Of a stretch of 42,392 bases of DNA, positions 7,762 to 15,411 are shown one piece after another. Source of the DNA: a virus; IMG/VR virus record IMGVR_UViG_3300030580_000022, positions 1 through 42,392 of that record; one strand, 5' to 3'. The stretch's first letter is position 1. Each line of letters opens with the position of its first letter. The notes under the pieces are model-generated. The model saw only the letters and a list, made by a program, of their open reading frames with translations. It was not told the DNA's origin and did no database searches. A program made the translations under genes and the position numbers.

Positions 7762-8089
7762 TGTTCGCCCCTTGCGTGAATGAGATTCCACCGACGTCGG
7801 CGAATGTTGCATCGGGTGCGTAGTGAAACAATGTGCCGTCGAACGGAGCGATCGCGGTGCCTGCGAGCCAATAGACGAGACGCTCGTCGGCTCGGCGGAT
7901 GGCCTGTCGAACGACCGTAGCGCACACAAGCATGTGGAGGTCCGCGCGGAGCGTCTGCCTGTCTGCATGAGGCAGCGCAGCCTCAACCTCGTCAATCGTG
8001 AGTGGATCACTAGTGCCCGCGAATAGCGCGATTAACGCTTTGCAGATAGGCGAGAAATTGATGGACATATTGTCTGCGTTGGCGGGCAT
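7754..8089 (-). CDS. Small phage protein, winged-helix-like
   Basis: Encodes 111 residues. The ATG at 8089 is chosen because GGGAGG lies about 7 bases upstream and it overlaps the preceding stop as TAATG. The pattern LTIDEVEAALPHADRQTLRADLHMLV followed by basic residues and a short beta-like strand resembles a small winged helix. Function is unknown. It is in the middle of the leftward operon, coupled to both neighbours. Confidence 0.65.
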   Translation of the reverse strand: MPANADNMSINFSPICKALIALFAGTSDPLTIDEVEAALPHADRQTLRADLHMLVCATVVRQAIRRADERLVYWLAGTAIAPFDGTLFHYAPDATFADVGGISFTQGANND

Positions 8090-8436
8090 TATGCGACCTC
8101 CCGGACTAGGATTGCACGCGGCTTACGCTTCTTTGCTTTGGCGATCGCTTTGTCGACGAGCGAAGCGGCGCTTTCGCGTCGATACCTGTTGATCGCCGCA
8201 GCGCAATCGTGCTCGTTCGGAACTGTTATAGATGTGCTGACTACCGTCGCACCGTCCATAATCATGTACAGGGTGTGGACGCTCCCTTGGAGCGGTCGAC
8301 GAGCGACGACGGTTTTGCTGACGAGTATCGGCGTCGTCGGCCGGAGAGCCATTGGGTCGTATTTGATATACGTGCGTAGGCTGATCGTGTCTCGACGAGC
8401 CGGTTCTTGTGGAACCTGAAGTTGAAGTGTTTGCAT
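8089..8436 (-). CDS. Hypothetical phage protein
   Basis: Encodes 115 residues. The N-terminal half is Arg/Thr-rich and looks like a beta-strand domain (TLYMIMDGATVVSTSITV). The C-terminal half is a Lys/Arg-rich helix (VDKAIAKAKKRKPRAILV) suggesting nucleic acid contact. No family was recognised. Its stop overlaps the start of the next gene (TAATG), so the two are translationally coupled. Confidence 0.6.
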   Translation of the reverse strand: MQTLQLQVPQEPARRDTISLRTYIKYDPMALRPTTPILVSKTVVARRPLQGSVHTLYMIMDGATVVSTSITVPNEHDCAAAINRYRRESAASLVDKAIAKAKKRKPRAILVREVA

Positions 8437-8442
8437 ATGGCT

Positions 8443-8640
8443 TCAGTCAATATCGCCGGCAGCAAGACGTTTGCCATCCTGCGCCAGTGGGTTGTTATGA
8501 GCTCGCTTCTTCCGCAGCGCGGCACAATTCGCGAGGCAGATCCGCAGAGCGGGCAACACGTTGATTGGAGAACCGGGTAGGCGGCGGATCCGGTGTTCGC
8601 GCACGATGTCGATGTCGGTGACCGCAATCCGCTCTGTCAT
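8443..8640 (-). CDS. Small hypothetical protein
   Basis: Encodes 65 residues starting MTERIAVTDIDIVREH, basic, with two Cys (LRICLANCAALRKK) spaced as CLANC. It sits 6 bp upstream of the next leftward gene and 9 bp downstream of the 52-residue membrane peptide gene, within the same operon. No function can be assigned. Confidence 0.5.
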   Translation of the reverse strand: MTERIAVTDIDIVREHRIRRLPGSPINVLPALRICLANCAALRKKRAHNNPLAQDGKRLAAGDID

Positions 8641-8649
8641 GACCGGTTC

Positions 8650-8808
8650 CTACACCGTGTGAACGTATGGCGGGTTTCCGGCGAAGCGGTGCGCCGAGCC
8701 GGATCCGGCTTTCGCGAAAGCGATGACTACGGCGATCACAAGAAACACGGCGACGATGCCGGCGGGCACCTCAAGCGGTCGTGTGGAGTTGCGGTTGTGC
8801 TTTGCCAT
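8650..8808 (-). CDS. 52-residue single-pass membrane peptide
   Basis: On the minus strand ATG 8808 is preceded by GAGGTGG at a good distance. The ORF encodes MAKHNRNSTRPLEV, a hydrophobic helix (PAGIVAVFLVIAVVIAFA) and a short polar tail ending PPYVHTV before a TAG at 8652-8650. It fits the operon exactly: 9 bp both before and after. The basic N-terminus predicts N-in topology. Function is unknown; superinfection exclusion or early membrane peptides are possibilities. Confidence 0.6.
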   Translation of the reverse strand: MAKHNRNSTRPLEVPAGIVAVFLVIAVVIAFAKAGSGSAHRFAGNPPYVHTV

Positions 8809-8817
8809 GTCGCCACC

Positions 8818-9021
8818 TCACACCGAAGCGTGAAATGTCGACGGCGTCGCGACCGGCGCCGATGCAAGCACGTTGATGCTGATTACAACGACAGCGGCGA
8901 GGAACACCAGGCGGAAGGCAAGGGACTTTTCAAAGTCACTTTGCAGGGGCATATAGCTGTCCTGCGTCTCGCGGAGCCAGGTTCGACGGGCTTCGCCCGC
9001 TGAGTCAGGGATTGATTTCAT
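8818..9021 (-). CDS. 67-residue single-pass membrane peptide
   Basis: A soluble charged N-terminus (about 33 residues) is followed by a membrane helix (FRLVFLAAVVVISINVLASA, residues 36-55) and a short tail. GGAG lies 8 bases before the ATG. It is the first gene of the leftward operon 6099-9021 and contains one copy of the dispersed palindrome (8932-8942). Confidence 0.6.
   Translation of the reverse strand: MKSIPDSAGEARRTWLRETQDSYMPLQSDFEKSLAFRLVFLAAVVVISINVLASAPVATPSTFHASV
8931..8943. repeat. Palindrome CAAAGTCACTTTG (site 2)
   Basis: Perfect 13-bp form of the dispersed palindrome, inside the 67-residue membrane peptide gene. Confidence 0.7.
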
Positions 9022-9058
9022 GGCGATCTCCGGTAGTGACGCACATGCGTCAGACCGA

Positions 9059-9088
9059 AAGATAGTCTTTTATGGCTTATTCAGTCAA
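9059..9088 (-). promoter_or_regulatory. Leftward operon promoter with operator-like spacer
   Basis: Minus strand TTGACT (9088-9083), 18-base spacer, TATCTT (9064-9059). The spacer holds AGCCATAAAAGACT, the same 14-mer found in the rightward promoter at 10173-10201. It drives the 9021-6099 genes, about 40 bp upstream of the first ATG. Confidence 0.6.
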
Positions 9089-9115
9089 GACACAAATGAC
9101 TAAAATTGACCGATT

Positions 9116-9147
9116 CTTCGGATGTGCAACCAACGGCGCATCCGAAG
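9116..9147 (-). terminator. Hairpin after the 9155-9658 gene
   Basis: CTTCGGATG (9116-9124) and CATCCGAAG (9139-9147) form a perfect 9-bp stem 8 bases past the stop of the minus-strand gene. A short T-rich stretch follows on the minus strand. It separates the repressor operon from the next leftward promoter. Confidence 0.5.
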
Positions 9148-9154
9148 AGCGGTC

Positions 9155-9658
9155 TTAGGTGTCTAGTTGCCGTCTTTGTTGGGTGAGGCTGAGCGCATAT
9201 CCGACTGTGATCTGCGCCGCGAAGGAGAGTGCGGCGTCAACCCATGCGACCTCGTTGAGATAGGTCGCTGCCATAAAGGCAATAGAAATGACGGGCATAA
9301 GGTTGGCGAAGCCACCATAGCCGCGAGGGCGTGGGCGGTGGCTCGCCGCGTGCGAATTGATCCGATCGCGCAGGGCTAACAGCGCCGAGCCAATGGCCGG
9401 TGCAAACTCGGGTTCGACTCCGCTGGCTGAAAGCGTGATTGAGCCGTCTCGTGAAAGCAGAACTGATGCGTATGCGATTGCGGGGGAGTGGAGTGCATCG
9501 AACTGCGCAACGGCGTCGCGCCGGGCATCCTCGATCCGCTGGTTTCCCACAGCGAAACTGGGTTTGGCTCTCTCAGTCGCCGTGAACTTATGTGCTCGGT
9601 ATGCGGTAATGTCAGCGACGTCCGCGCGACCCGCCTTTTGGTCTAGTTTGGTCTTCAT
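9155..9658 (-). CDS. Membrane protein co-transcribed with the repressor
   Basis: About 167 residues, starting at ATG 9658 (a TTG at 9661 is also possible). The N-terminal 110 residues are soluble. Two C-terminal hydrophobic segments (LMPVISIAFMAATYL and AALSFAAQITVGYALSL) predict a hairpin in the membrane. The start lies 47 bases inside the 3' end of the repressor gene, in another frame, so it would be made with the repressor in the lysogen. An immunity or exclusion role is an inference from that placement. No family was recognised. Confidence 0.55.
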   Translation of the reverse strand: MKTKLDQKAGRADVADITAYRAHKFTATERAKPSFAVGNQRIEDARRDAVAQFDALHSPAIAYASVLLSRDGSITLSASGVEPEFAPAIGSALLALRDRINSHAASHRPRPRGYGGFANLMPVISIAFMAATYLNEVAWVDAALSFAAQITVGYALSLTQQRRQLDT

Positions 9659-10112
9659 CAATGCTCAACGTTTTGTTTGAAGGTCTGCGTTGAGCGACGC
9701 GTTTCACCATGTCCCGCTGTGCGGGCGTGGGTGAAATCGTCTCGGAAATCCTAAACGTAGCGTCGCCCGGACTCGAACCTACATCCTGCGACGCCAAAAC
9801 AAACTCTATAAATGCCTGAATTTTTCCGCGATCTTCGGCGCTCAGTTTCGCCACGCGCTGTCGGTCATAGCGTAGATCCGGCTCTAGGCTCTGATCCTTA
9901 AGAAGATCCGTAACGGCTACCCCCAAGGCCTCCGCGACCGCTTCGACGTGGCCGAGTTGCGGATCGACCGCGCCGCTGAGCATGCGGCCGACCGTCCGCT
10001 GGGCGATCCCCGATCTCATGGCGAGTCGCATCTGCGTATTCAAGGTTTGGTGATCGTCCATAGCGCGCCGGAGATTCGCGGCAAGGACGTCACGGATAGG
10101 CGTCTTTTTCAT
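9612..10112 (-). CDS. XRE-family prophage repressor (CI-like)
   Basis: About 166 residues from ATG 10112; a GTG at 10142 would add 10 residues but falls on operator sequence. Residues about 10-65 hold an HTH_3 domain (LAMRSGIAQRTVGRMLSGAVDPQLGHVEAVAEALGV). The rest is helical, with no recognisable LexA/S24 Ser-Lys peptidase region. It is therefore unlike lambda CI in induction mode, and RecA-stimulated self-cleavage is not supported by the sequence. It lies divergent from the Cro-like gene, as expected for the lysogeny switch. Confidence 0.8.
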   Translation of the reverse strand: MKKTPIRDVLAANLRRAMDDHQTLNTQMRLAMRSGIAQRTVGRMLSGAVDPQLGHVEAVAEALGVAVTDLLKDQSLEPDLRYDRQRVAKLSAEDRGKIQAFIEFVLASQDVGSSPGDATFRISETISPTPAQRDMVKRVAQRRPSNKTLSIDEDQTRPKGGSRGRR

Positions 10113-10126
10113 AAAGCGATATTGCC

Positions 10127-10201
10127 TAATATGGCTAGTCACTTGTGTCCACTATCCGCTAAATATCTGGCGTTGAAAAATAGCCATAAAAGACTTATCA
10201 T
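10127..10201. promoter_or_regulatory. Lysogeny switch: operators and rightward promoter
   Basis: Rightward promoter TTGAAA (10173-10178), 17-base spacer, TATCAT (10196-10201). The spacer contains AGCCATAAAAGACT (10182-10195), identical to the leftward promoter spacer near 9064-9077. A third related site, AGCCATATTA, lies on the minus strand at 10136-10127, at the repressor start. The three sites are probable binding sites of the repressor or the Cro-like protein. Confidence 0.6.
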
Positions 10202-10230
10202 CGAAGCCCAGCAGAGTGTGAGGGCACGTA

Positions 10231-10464
10231 ATGGAACATCAGCACGAATCCTGGTTGGAAACCGTCGTTCGCTCCCTGCAAGAGGCAAAGGGCAAATGGC
10301 GAGCAATCTCCGTTGATACAGGCATCCCTTACGACACGCTCACCAAGATCGCACTCGGACGAGTCGCCGATCCCCGCGTTTCGAACGTCCAGGCCCTGTT
10401 TGACTATTTCGCGCGTCGGCCGGATCAAGCGACGCCGGCCAATTGCGCTCATCCGGCGCACTGA
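10231..10464 (+). CDS. Cro-like helix-turn-helix regulator
   Basis: Encodes 77 residues with GTGAGGG about 10 bases before the ATG. Residues 22-55 (KWRAISVDTGIPYDTLTKIALGRVADPRVSNVQAL) match a compact HTH in which the recognition helix reads PYDTLTKIALG. It is the first gene of the rightward early operon, divergent from the repressor. A Cro-type role (shutting off lysogenic transcription) follows from position and fold. Confidence 0.7.
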   Translation: MEHQHESWLETVVRSLQEAKGKWRAISVDTGIPYDTLTKIALGRVADPRVSNVQALFDYFARRPDQATPANCAHPAH

Positions 10465-10576
10465 ATTTCTCTTGAACATGGTGTTAGCGGTGGTCGTGTG
10501 AGTTTGCATGGTACTGACCAGCGCAGCCGGTAAACAGAATGAAACACGGTGTCTACAAAGACAACTCGAGGTGTAA

Positions 10577-11086
10577 ATGACCTGCAGATATAGCGGCACA
10601 GACTGGCTCGACGTTCTCTACACGTCAGTTCGTAAGACGCCTGGTGGCGTTGCCGACGCGGCTGCTTTTCTGACCAATCGTCGAGGCAAGAACATAGGCA
10701 CTGAATCGCTTCGCCTACGCCTGCGTGGGGAGGGCGAAAACCGTCTCTCGATGGAGATGTTCGAACTGTTGATCGAGTGGATGGAAGAAAAGCGTCAGCC
10801 ACAATACGTGGACGCTATTCATGCTCTCAACGAACGATTCGGCTTGCATGCGGTCCCGATCGAGGGCGATGACGGCGACAGCAGTGTTGATGCGGTAGCG
10901 CTTGATGCGCTGGAGCTAACCCGTCAAACGGGCGTCGTAGCCGGCGAAGTTCGTGCGGCGATCGCGGACGGCAGGATCACAGAGCCAGAGGCGGAAGCGA
11001 TCGTCGTCGCCGCACGTATGCATCAGCGGGTGATCGATCGTCTCGTCGGCGCTGTCCTGCGTATCAGCAGATCGGGGCGGCGATAA
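10577..11086 (+). CDS. CII-like regulatory protein
   Basis: Encodes 169 residues, with GAGGTG before the ATG. The first 70 residues (LDVLYTSVRKTPGGVADAAAFL to LSMEMFELLIEWMEEKRQ) resemble the phage regulatory CII / CP76-type family: an HTH-like domain with a conserved R-L-R-G-E/N-L-S turn. The C-terminal half is helical and acidic. In lambdoid phages such proteins follow cro and influence lysogeny; that role is inferred. Confidence 0.65.
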   Translation: MTCRYSGTDWLDVLYTSVRKTPGGVADAAAFLTNRRGKNIGTESLRLRLRGEGENRLSMEMFELLIEWMEEKRQPQYVDAIHALNERFGLHAVPIEGDDGDSSVDAVALDALELTRQTGVVAGEVRAAIADGRITEPEAEAIVVAARMHQRVIDRLVGAVLRISRSGRR

Positions 11087-11089
11087 ACG

Positions 11090-11470
11090 ATGCGCTGTAA
11101 ACCGGGCATGTCGTGCTGTAACCCGTACCGCGAACAGGTGGGGCTTTCCTGCAAGTACGGATGGCAGCTCCTATGCGGCACAAACGAGCTCGGTCGCCTC
11201 GCGACGCACGCGCCCGCGAGCGTGCCGCAGTTCCTGACGACGCTGCTGCAGACTTTTCCTCTTTCGGCCGGCTTTATCGCAAGTCACGCGGTAAGCCTCG
11301 GCCATGTCCACAGTTTCGTAGTACGCGCAGCACTCTACTGCGCAGCCCTTCAAACCAAGACTGAACGCAACGCATACAGAACCCAGATCGCGGGTTATCT
11401 GAATGCCGAAAAGCTGGCTCAGTTTGACCAATTGATGTCGGCGGAATGGTCTCGTCTTCGCTGCAAATAA
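11090..11470 (+). CDS. Cys-rich hypothetical early protein
   Basis: Encodes 126 residues, three bases after the CII-like gene stop. The N-terminus contains six Cys in 28 residues (CKPGMSCCNPYREQ, then SCKYGWQLLCG), possibly metal-binding. The middle is hydrophobic and the C-terminus is a charged helix (TQIAGYLNAEKLAQFDQLM). No family was recognised. It lies in the early operon just before the primase gene. Confidence 0.55.
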   Translation: MRCKPGMSCCNPYREQVGLSCKYGWQLLCGTNELGRLATHAPASVPQFLTTLLQTFPLSAGFIASHAVSLGHVHSFVVRAALYCAALQTKTERNAYRTQIAGYLNAEKLAQFDQLMSAEWSRLRCK

Positions 11471-11628
11471 TCCAGGGATCCAAAGTGACTTTGTCAAATA
11501 CTGCTTCAGCACTTCGTGCGCGGCATCCGGTCGTGCGCAAACTTGTCACCAGCGCAGGCAGGTACGTTGCGGGCCGCGCGAAATGGCGGCGCCTGTTCGA
11601 CCGCGAGTCCGTCCTGATCGCGGGTTGA
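11446..11628 (+). CDS. Possible 60-residue basic protein
   Basis: Overlaps the end of the previous gene by 25 bp and ends 3 bp before the primase ATG, so it would fill the gap neatly. The product is basic and Ser/Arg-rich with no motif. The dispersed palindrome at 11481-11493 encodes part of it (SKVTLS), so the reading frame may be incidental. Confidence 0.35.
   Translation: MVSSSLQIIQGSKVTLSNTASALRARHPVVRKLVTSAGRYVAGRAKWRRLFDRESVLIAG
11481..11493. repeat. Palindrome CAAAGTGACTTTG (site 3)
   Basis: Perfect 13-bp copy between the Cys-rich gene and the primase gene. Confidence 0.75.
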
Positions 11629-11631
11629 TAC

Positions 11632-14373
11632 ATGGCGACACTTGATCAGATTGCATCCCAGCTCGCTGCAGCGGGCCACCCCAAACTTCCGGAAGGTCAT
11701 CCGCGCGTATCCGATACCGGCAAACCTCATCGATACGGTCCGGGGAAAAAATTCTGGTATTCAATCCACCAGGTCGTGCGCGGCGGTCAGGTACTCGGCT
11801 ACATCGGCGCATTCGGACGCTGGATGGGTGACGACAACGGTGCGCAGTCTTTCGAATGGCAGGGCTCGGTTGCGACGCCTGAAGATCTGGCTGTCACGCG
11901 CGCTCGACAGGAGGAGGTCGAACGGGAGGACGAGCGTAAGCGCGTGCATGCGGCGAAGATGGCTGCCAATCGCGCCTGTCAGCAATGGCAGCATGCGTTC
12001 GTCGATGGCGAGTCCGCATATTTCGCGCGTAAGCAGATCACGCCAGAGGGCGTGCGCTTTGACGTCGACGGTACCGTGCTGGTCCCAATGTACCAGTACG
12101 GCGTTGGTGAGCCTCGCATGGTCGGCTTGCAGAAGATCACGCCCGATGGTGCGAAGCGGTTTAACAAGGGCATGGAAAAGAAGGGCGCCGAGTTTCGCAT
12201 TGGCGAACTCGGCGCTAACGAGAAGATCGCCTTGCTTGGCGAGGGCTATGCGACAGGCCGATCGATCCGCATGGCGACGGACGGCAACATTCCTCTGTCG
12301 GTGTGTTTCGACGCCGGGGGCATCCTGCCGGCCGCACGTGCCCTGCGCGCAGCGTATCCCGACGCCCATCTGCTGATCTGCGCCGACGACGACTGGAAGA
12401 TCGAGCAGCGCATGCGCGAGCATCTGGTGTCCGACTTCGATTATGAAGGCGAGCTCGCCATCGGCGCAGATGCCATCCAGATCGAAGCGAAGAACACCTC
12501 GTACATGCTGCACGCGCAATACAAACAGATCAACGGCGGCGTCGAGTTCATCGAGCTCACGGTCTGGAACGACGTGATGCCGCAACGCGTTTGGCGTTTT
12601 GAAAACACCGGCCGCAAGCGTGCCGAAGAGGCGGCAGCGGACGTCGGTAACGCGAGTGTGGTCTATCCCCGTTTCACCGATCGAGGCGATCGCAAGCTGA
12701 CCGACTTCAACGACCTGCACTGCGAGGAAGGGCTCCACGTCGTCAAGGCGCAGATCGAAGCGGCTCTGCTCGCGGTGCTTGCTCCGGCCGCCGACGAGAT
12801 CCTGCCGTTTCCACGCCTTCAGCCAGTCGCTCGCATTGCTGATCCGCTCTACGGCGACGCGGTTGCGCTGGTTCGTCAGGGCAAGCGTGCGACGGTCTCC
12901 GGTGTCCAGCGCGGGTTGCGTATTGGCTACAGCCGTGCAGCGGCACTGATCGACGACATGCAGCAGGCCGGCGTTATCTCCGCGCCGGGTGCGAACGACA
13001 TCCGTGCCGTAATCTCGCCGCATTCCGATCGTCGCGCGACGCCTGCTGACGCGGACGACAGTAACGTCGACGCCGAAAACGGCGCATTCACGTGGCGTCA
13101 GCAGTTGCGACGCGCCGAGAAATCGGCAGCGATCCTCCCGACGCTCGACAACATTTTCACGATCCTGTCGAACGACGAAAAGTGGCAGGGCGTGTTCGGC
13201 TTCGAGCAGTTCTCGCTGCGTGTCATGAAACTCAAGCCGCCGCCGTTCGAAGGTGGTGAGGTTGGCGAGTGGACGGATCGCGACGATGCACGGTGCGTGC
13301 TTTGGCTCGGTCAGACGTATTCATTCAGCCCGCGTAGTGACGTGGTGATGGACGCAGTGTTCCTGGTCGCCGATCGCAACCGGTATCACGAAGTACGCGA
13401 CTACCTCGACGGCCTGCAATGGGATGGTGTGCCGAGATTGCGCACGTGGCTCACACGCTACCTGCTTGTGCCTTACAGCGAATACGTCCAGTTGGCCGGA
13501 TTCAAGTGGCTACTCGGCGCAGTCGGCCGGGTGATGCGTCCAGGTTGCAAGATGGACAACGTGCTGATTCTGGAAGGCGTGCAGGACGCGGGCAAGTCGG
13601 CTGCGTTCCGCACGCTGTTCGGTCAGCAGTGGTTCACGGACGCAAACATCGTCATTGGAGACAAGGATGCTTTCGCGGTGATGGCCGGCAAGTGGGTGAT
13701 CGAGCTCGCCGAACTGGACGCGCTTAGCAAGAGCGACTCGTCGAACGCAAAACGCTTTTTCACTACGGCAGTGGACACTTATCGGCCTCCTTATGCGAAG
13801 CGTGCGATCGACGTGCCGCGCCAGAGCGTCTTTGCCGGCACAGTCAACTTTGACACGTACCTGAAAGACGAATCCGGCAACCGTCGTTACTGGCCGGTGA
13901 AAACAGGCGCTCCGCTGGATCTGAAGGCGCTTGCAGCCGATCGCGACCAGATCTGGGCAGAGGCATACAGGACCTATTGCGAGTGGGACGTCGCCAACGC
14001 AGAGGCGGGTGGCATGCTGCCCACGCCCTGGCAGGTTCTGCCGGCTGAAAAACCGTTGTTCTCCACTGAACAGGAAGCGCGGTACGAGGGCGACATCTAC
14101 GAAACGATGATTGCCCGCCATATCACCATGCTCGCCAAGGTGACGATGGGAGACATCCTCGGCGACTGCCTGAAGCTGGAGATCGCGAAGTGGTCGCCTG
14201 CAGAGCAGCGCCGTGTCGGCAAGGCCATGAAGTCTCTCGGTTGGGTGCGCAAGCGCGCATCTACCGGCAATCGGGAGTGGTATTACACGCCTCCCGACCC
14301 GGTCGACGTGACGGCACCTGCAACTCCCACCACTTTCAAGCAAGGGGAACAAGACGACGATGCGCCGCTTTGA
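11632..14373 (+). CDS. Toprim primase / VirE-type helicase fusion
   Basis: Phage replication protein of 913 residues. The N-terminal part has a Toprim-like core with E204 (LLGEGYATG) and the acidic triplet D252-D254 (ICADDDWK), as in phage primases. A linker with a winged-helix-like DNA-binding segment follows (about 420-460). The C-terminal part from about residue 590 is a virulence-associated E (VirE) ATPase domain with Walker A GVQDAGKS (649-656, K655) and a Walker B-like strand WVIELAELDAL. It probably primes and unwinds at the phage origin. It is the largest early gene, directly upstream of the candidate origin region. Confidence 0.85.
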   Translation: MATLDQIASQLAAAGHPKLPEGHPRVSDTGKPHRYGPGKKFWYSIHQVVRGGQVLGYIGAFGRWMGDDNGAQSFEWQGSVATPEDLAVTRARQEEVEREDERKRVHAAKMAANRACQQWQHAFVDGESAYFARKQITPEGVRFDVDGTVLVPMYQYGVGEPRMVGLQKITPDGAKRFNKGMEKKGAEFRIGELGANEKIALLGEGYATGRSIRMATDGNIPLSVCFDAGGILPAARALRAAYPDAHLLICADDDWKIEQRMREHLVSDFDYEGELAIGADAIQIEAKNTSYMLHAQYKQINGGVEFIELTVWNDVMPQRVWRFENTGRKRAEEAAADVGNASVVYPRFTDRGDRKLTDFNDLHCEEGLHVVKAQIEAALLAVLAPAADEILPFPRLQPVARIADPLYGDAVALVRQGKRATVSGVQRGLRIGYSRAAALIDDMQQAGVISAPGANDIRAVISPHSDRRATPADADDSNVDAENGAFTWRQQLRRAEKSAAILPTLDNIFTILSNDEKWQGVFGFEQFSLRVMKLKPPPFEGGEVGEWTDRDDARCVLWLGQTYSFSPRSDVVMDAVFLVADRNRYHEVRDYLDGLQWDGVPRLRTWLTRYLLVPYSEYVQLAGFKWLLGAVGRVMRPGCKMDNVLILEGVQDAGKSAAFRTLFGQQWFTDANIVIGDKDAFAVMAGKWVIELAELDALSKSDSSNAKRFFTTAVDTYRPPYAKRAIDVPRQSVFAGTVNFDTYLKDESGNRRYWPVKTGAPLDLKALAADRDQIWAEAYRTYCEWDVANAEAGGMLPTPWQVLPAEKPLFSTEQEARYEGDIYETMIARHITMLAKVTMGDILGDCLKLEIAKWSPAEQRRVGKAMKSLGWVRKRASTGNREWYYTPPDPVDVTAPATPTTFKQGEQDDDAPL

Positions 14374-14640
14374 TATCAATTTTGCCGCACCTCTTTGCTC
14401 GCCCGCCGCAGGCTTTGGCGCGCGCGATAGCGTATGTCGGCGCGCTAATGGCTGCATTTCGGCGCGCTGCGCAATGTCCCATGTCCCGACGTCCCAAGCG
14501 CATCGCCTCGCATGTGTGCGCGTCATGCGTGCGACGTTCGCGACGTGCAGGCGAGGGTGCGCACGTCGCAGGCGCCCGCACGCATCCGCAACCTTTTTTC
14601 TTTGGGACATTGGGACAATGGGACGGAATGGGGGTGAACA
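14374..14640. other. Non-coding region with inverted GTCCC/GGGAC clusters, origin candidate
   Basis: Left cluster: ATGTCCC at 14474 and 14481, CGTCCC at 14490. Right cluster: GGGACAT at 14604, GGGACA at 14612, GGGAC at 14620. The two triplets are in opposite orientation about 110 bp apart, with GC-rich dyads between them. A 94-codon ORF spans it but has an Arg/Cys-rich, non-protein-like composition. The place, after the primase-helicase, suggests a replication origin or a folded late-leader element. Confidence 0.4.
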
Positions 14641-15411
14641 ATGATCGACCTTAAAGAGCAAGCCGGTGTTGCGATGAACGTGCGTAGTCAGCTTGGTAAA
14701 TCGCTTGGTGATCCGAAAGTAACTTTGGGTGCACTCGCATTCGCTGACGAACTGGGCAATCTGTTGTGGCGAATGAAATACGGGCAGGACATTCGCCGGG
14801 CAGGCGTGCACCGCGCAACACTGTTGCTCGCGAACCGCATCCGGTCATCCGGGAAATTCAATCGCTCGAAATTCAATGGTCGCGATGCAAGTACGAATCG
14901 TGATCGAAAGGCCGGTAAAGAAGTCGAGCGCGCGCTGACCGACATCATTGAGCGATTCTCCCGACGACTGATCGTCGAATGGGTCGCCGATGTGTGTGTC
15001 GCTTGCGGCGGTCGAGGCATCGCTTTCGGTCACGTCATGGCTCCGTCTGCACAAACCGGGACGTGCGATACGTGCAGCGGCTCGGGACGTGTCCTTGAGC
15101 TCGAAGAGTACATACCATTTCTGGCCGGCCGTCATGGTCCGCTGCCAATCCGGCACTATGTGCGATGCGAGCATTGCATTGGACGCGGCGTCATCCAGAT
15201 CAGGCAGCGCGTGTCACATACGCATGTCTGCACTGTTTGCAACGGATTGCGTCGTGCACCTGTGGACGAAGCGGCACGCGCACTGGCTCTAGGTGTTTCG
15301 CTGCCTGTGTATCGTCGCCATTGGGCTGGATATTTTCACGGCATGCTGGCTATTCTGGACCGTATCGATGGATCCGCTGCAGACGTCGTACGTCGTCGCA
15401 CGCGCGCTTGA
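14641..15411 (+). CDS. Lambdoid antitermination protein Q (zinc-motif type)
   Basis: Encodes 256 residues, with GGGGGTGA before the ATG. Four CxxC motifs are visible: C119/C122 (CVACGGRG), C142/C145 (CDTCSGSG), C176/C179 (CEHCIGRG), C197/C200 (CTVCNGLR). They are followed by a helical tail around YRRHWAGYFHGMLAILDRI. This order and tail match the Q antiterminators of phage 82 / Qin / DLP12 type, not DnaJ. Q loads on RNA polymerase at the late promoter and lets it pass terminators. It is the last early gene, just before the late genes, as expected. It also contains a dispersed palindrome at 14716 (codons PKVTLG). Confidence 0.75.
   Translation: MIDLKEQAGVAMNVRSQLGKSLGDPKVTLGALAFADELGNLLWRMKYGQDIRRAGVHRATLLLANRIRSSGKFNRSKFNGRDASTNRDRKAGKEVERALTDIIERFSRRLIVEWVADVCVACGGRGIAFGHVMAPSAQTGTCDTCSGSGRVLELEEYIPFLAGRHGPLPIRHYVRCEHCIGRGVIQIRQRVSHTHVCTVCNGLRRAPVDEAARALALGVSLPVYRRHWAGYFHGMLAILDRIDGSAADVVRRRTRA
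14716..14726. repeat. Palindrome AAAGTAACTTT (site 4)
   Basis: Exact 11-bp core inside the Q-like gene. Confidence 0.7.

Noticed and set aside
14360-14644. 94-codon ORF starting in the primase 3' end and ending ATGA on the Q-like gene
   Set aside because: Arg/Cys-rich composition without secondary structure pattern, no RBS, and it covers the repeat-rich non-coding region; the ATGA overlap is probably chance.
14641-15411. DnaJ-like chaperone because of CxxCxGxG motifs
   Set aside because: No J domain; motif spacing, C-terminal helix and genome position fit the zinc-type Q antiterminator.
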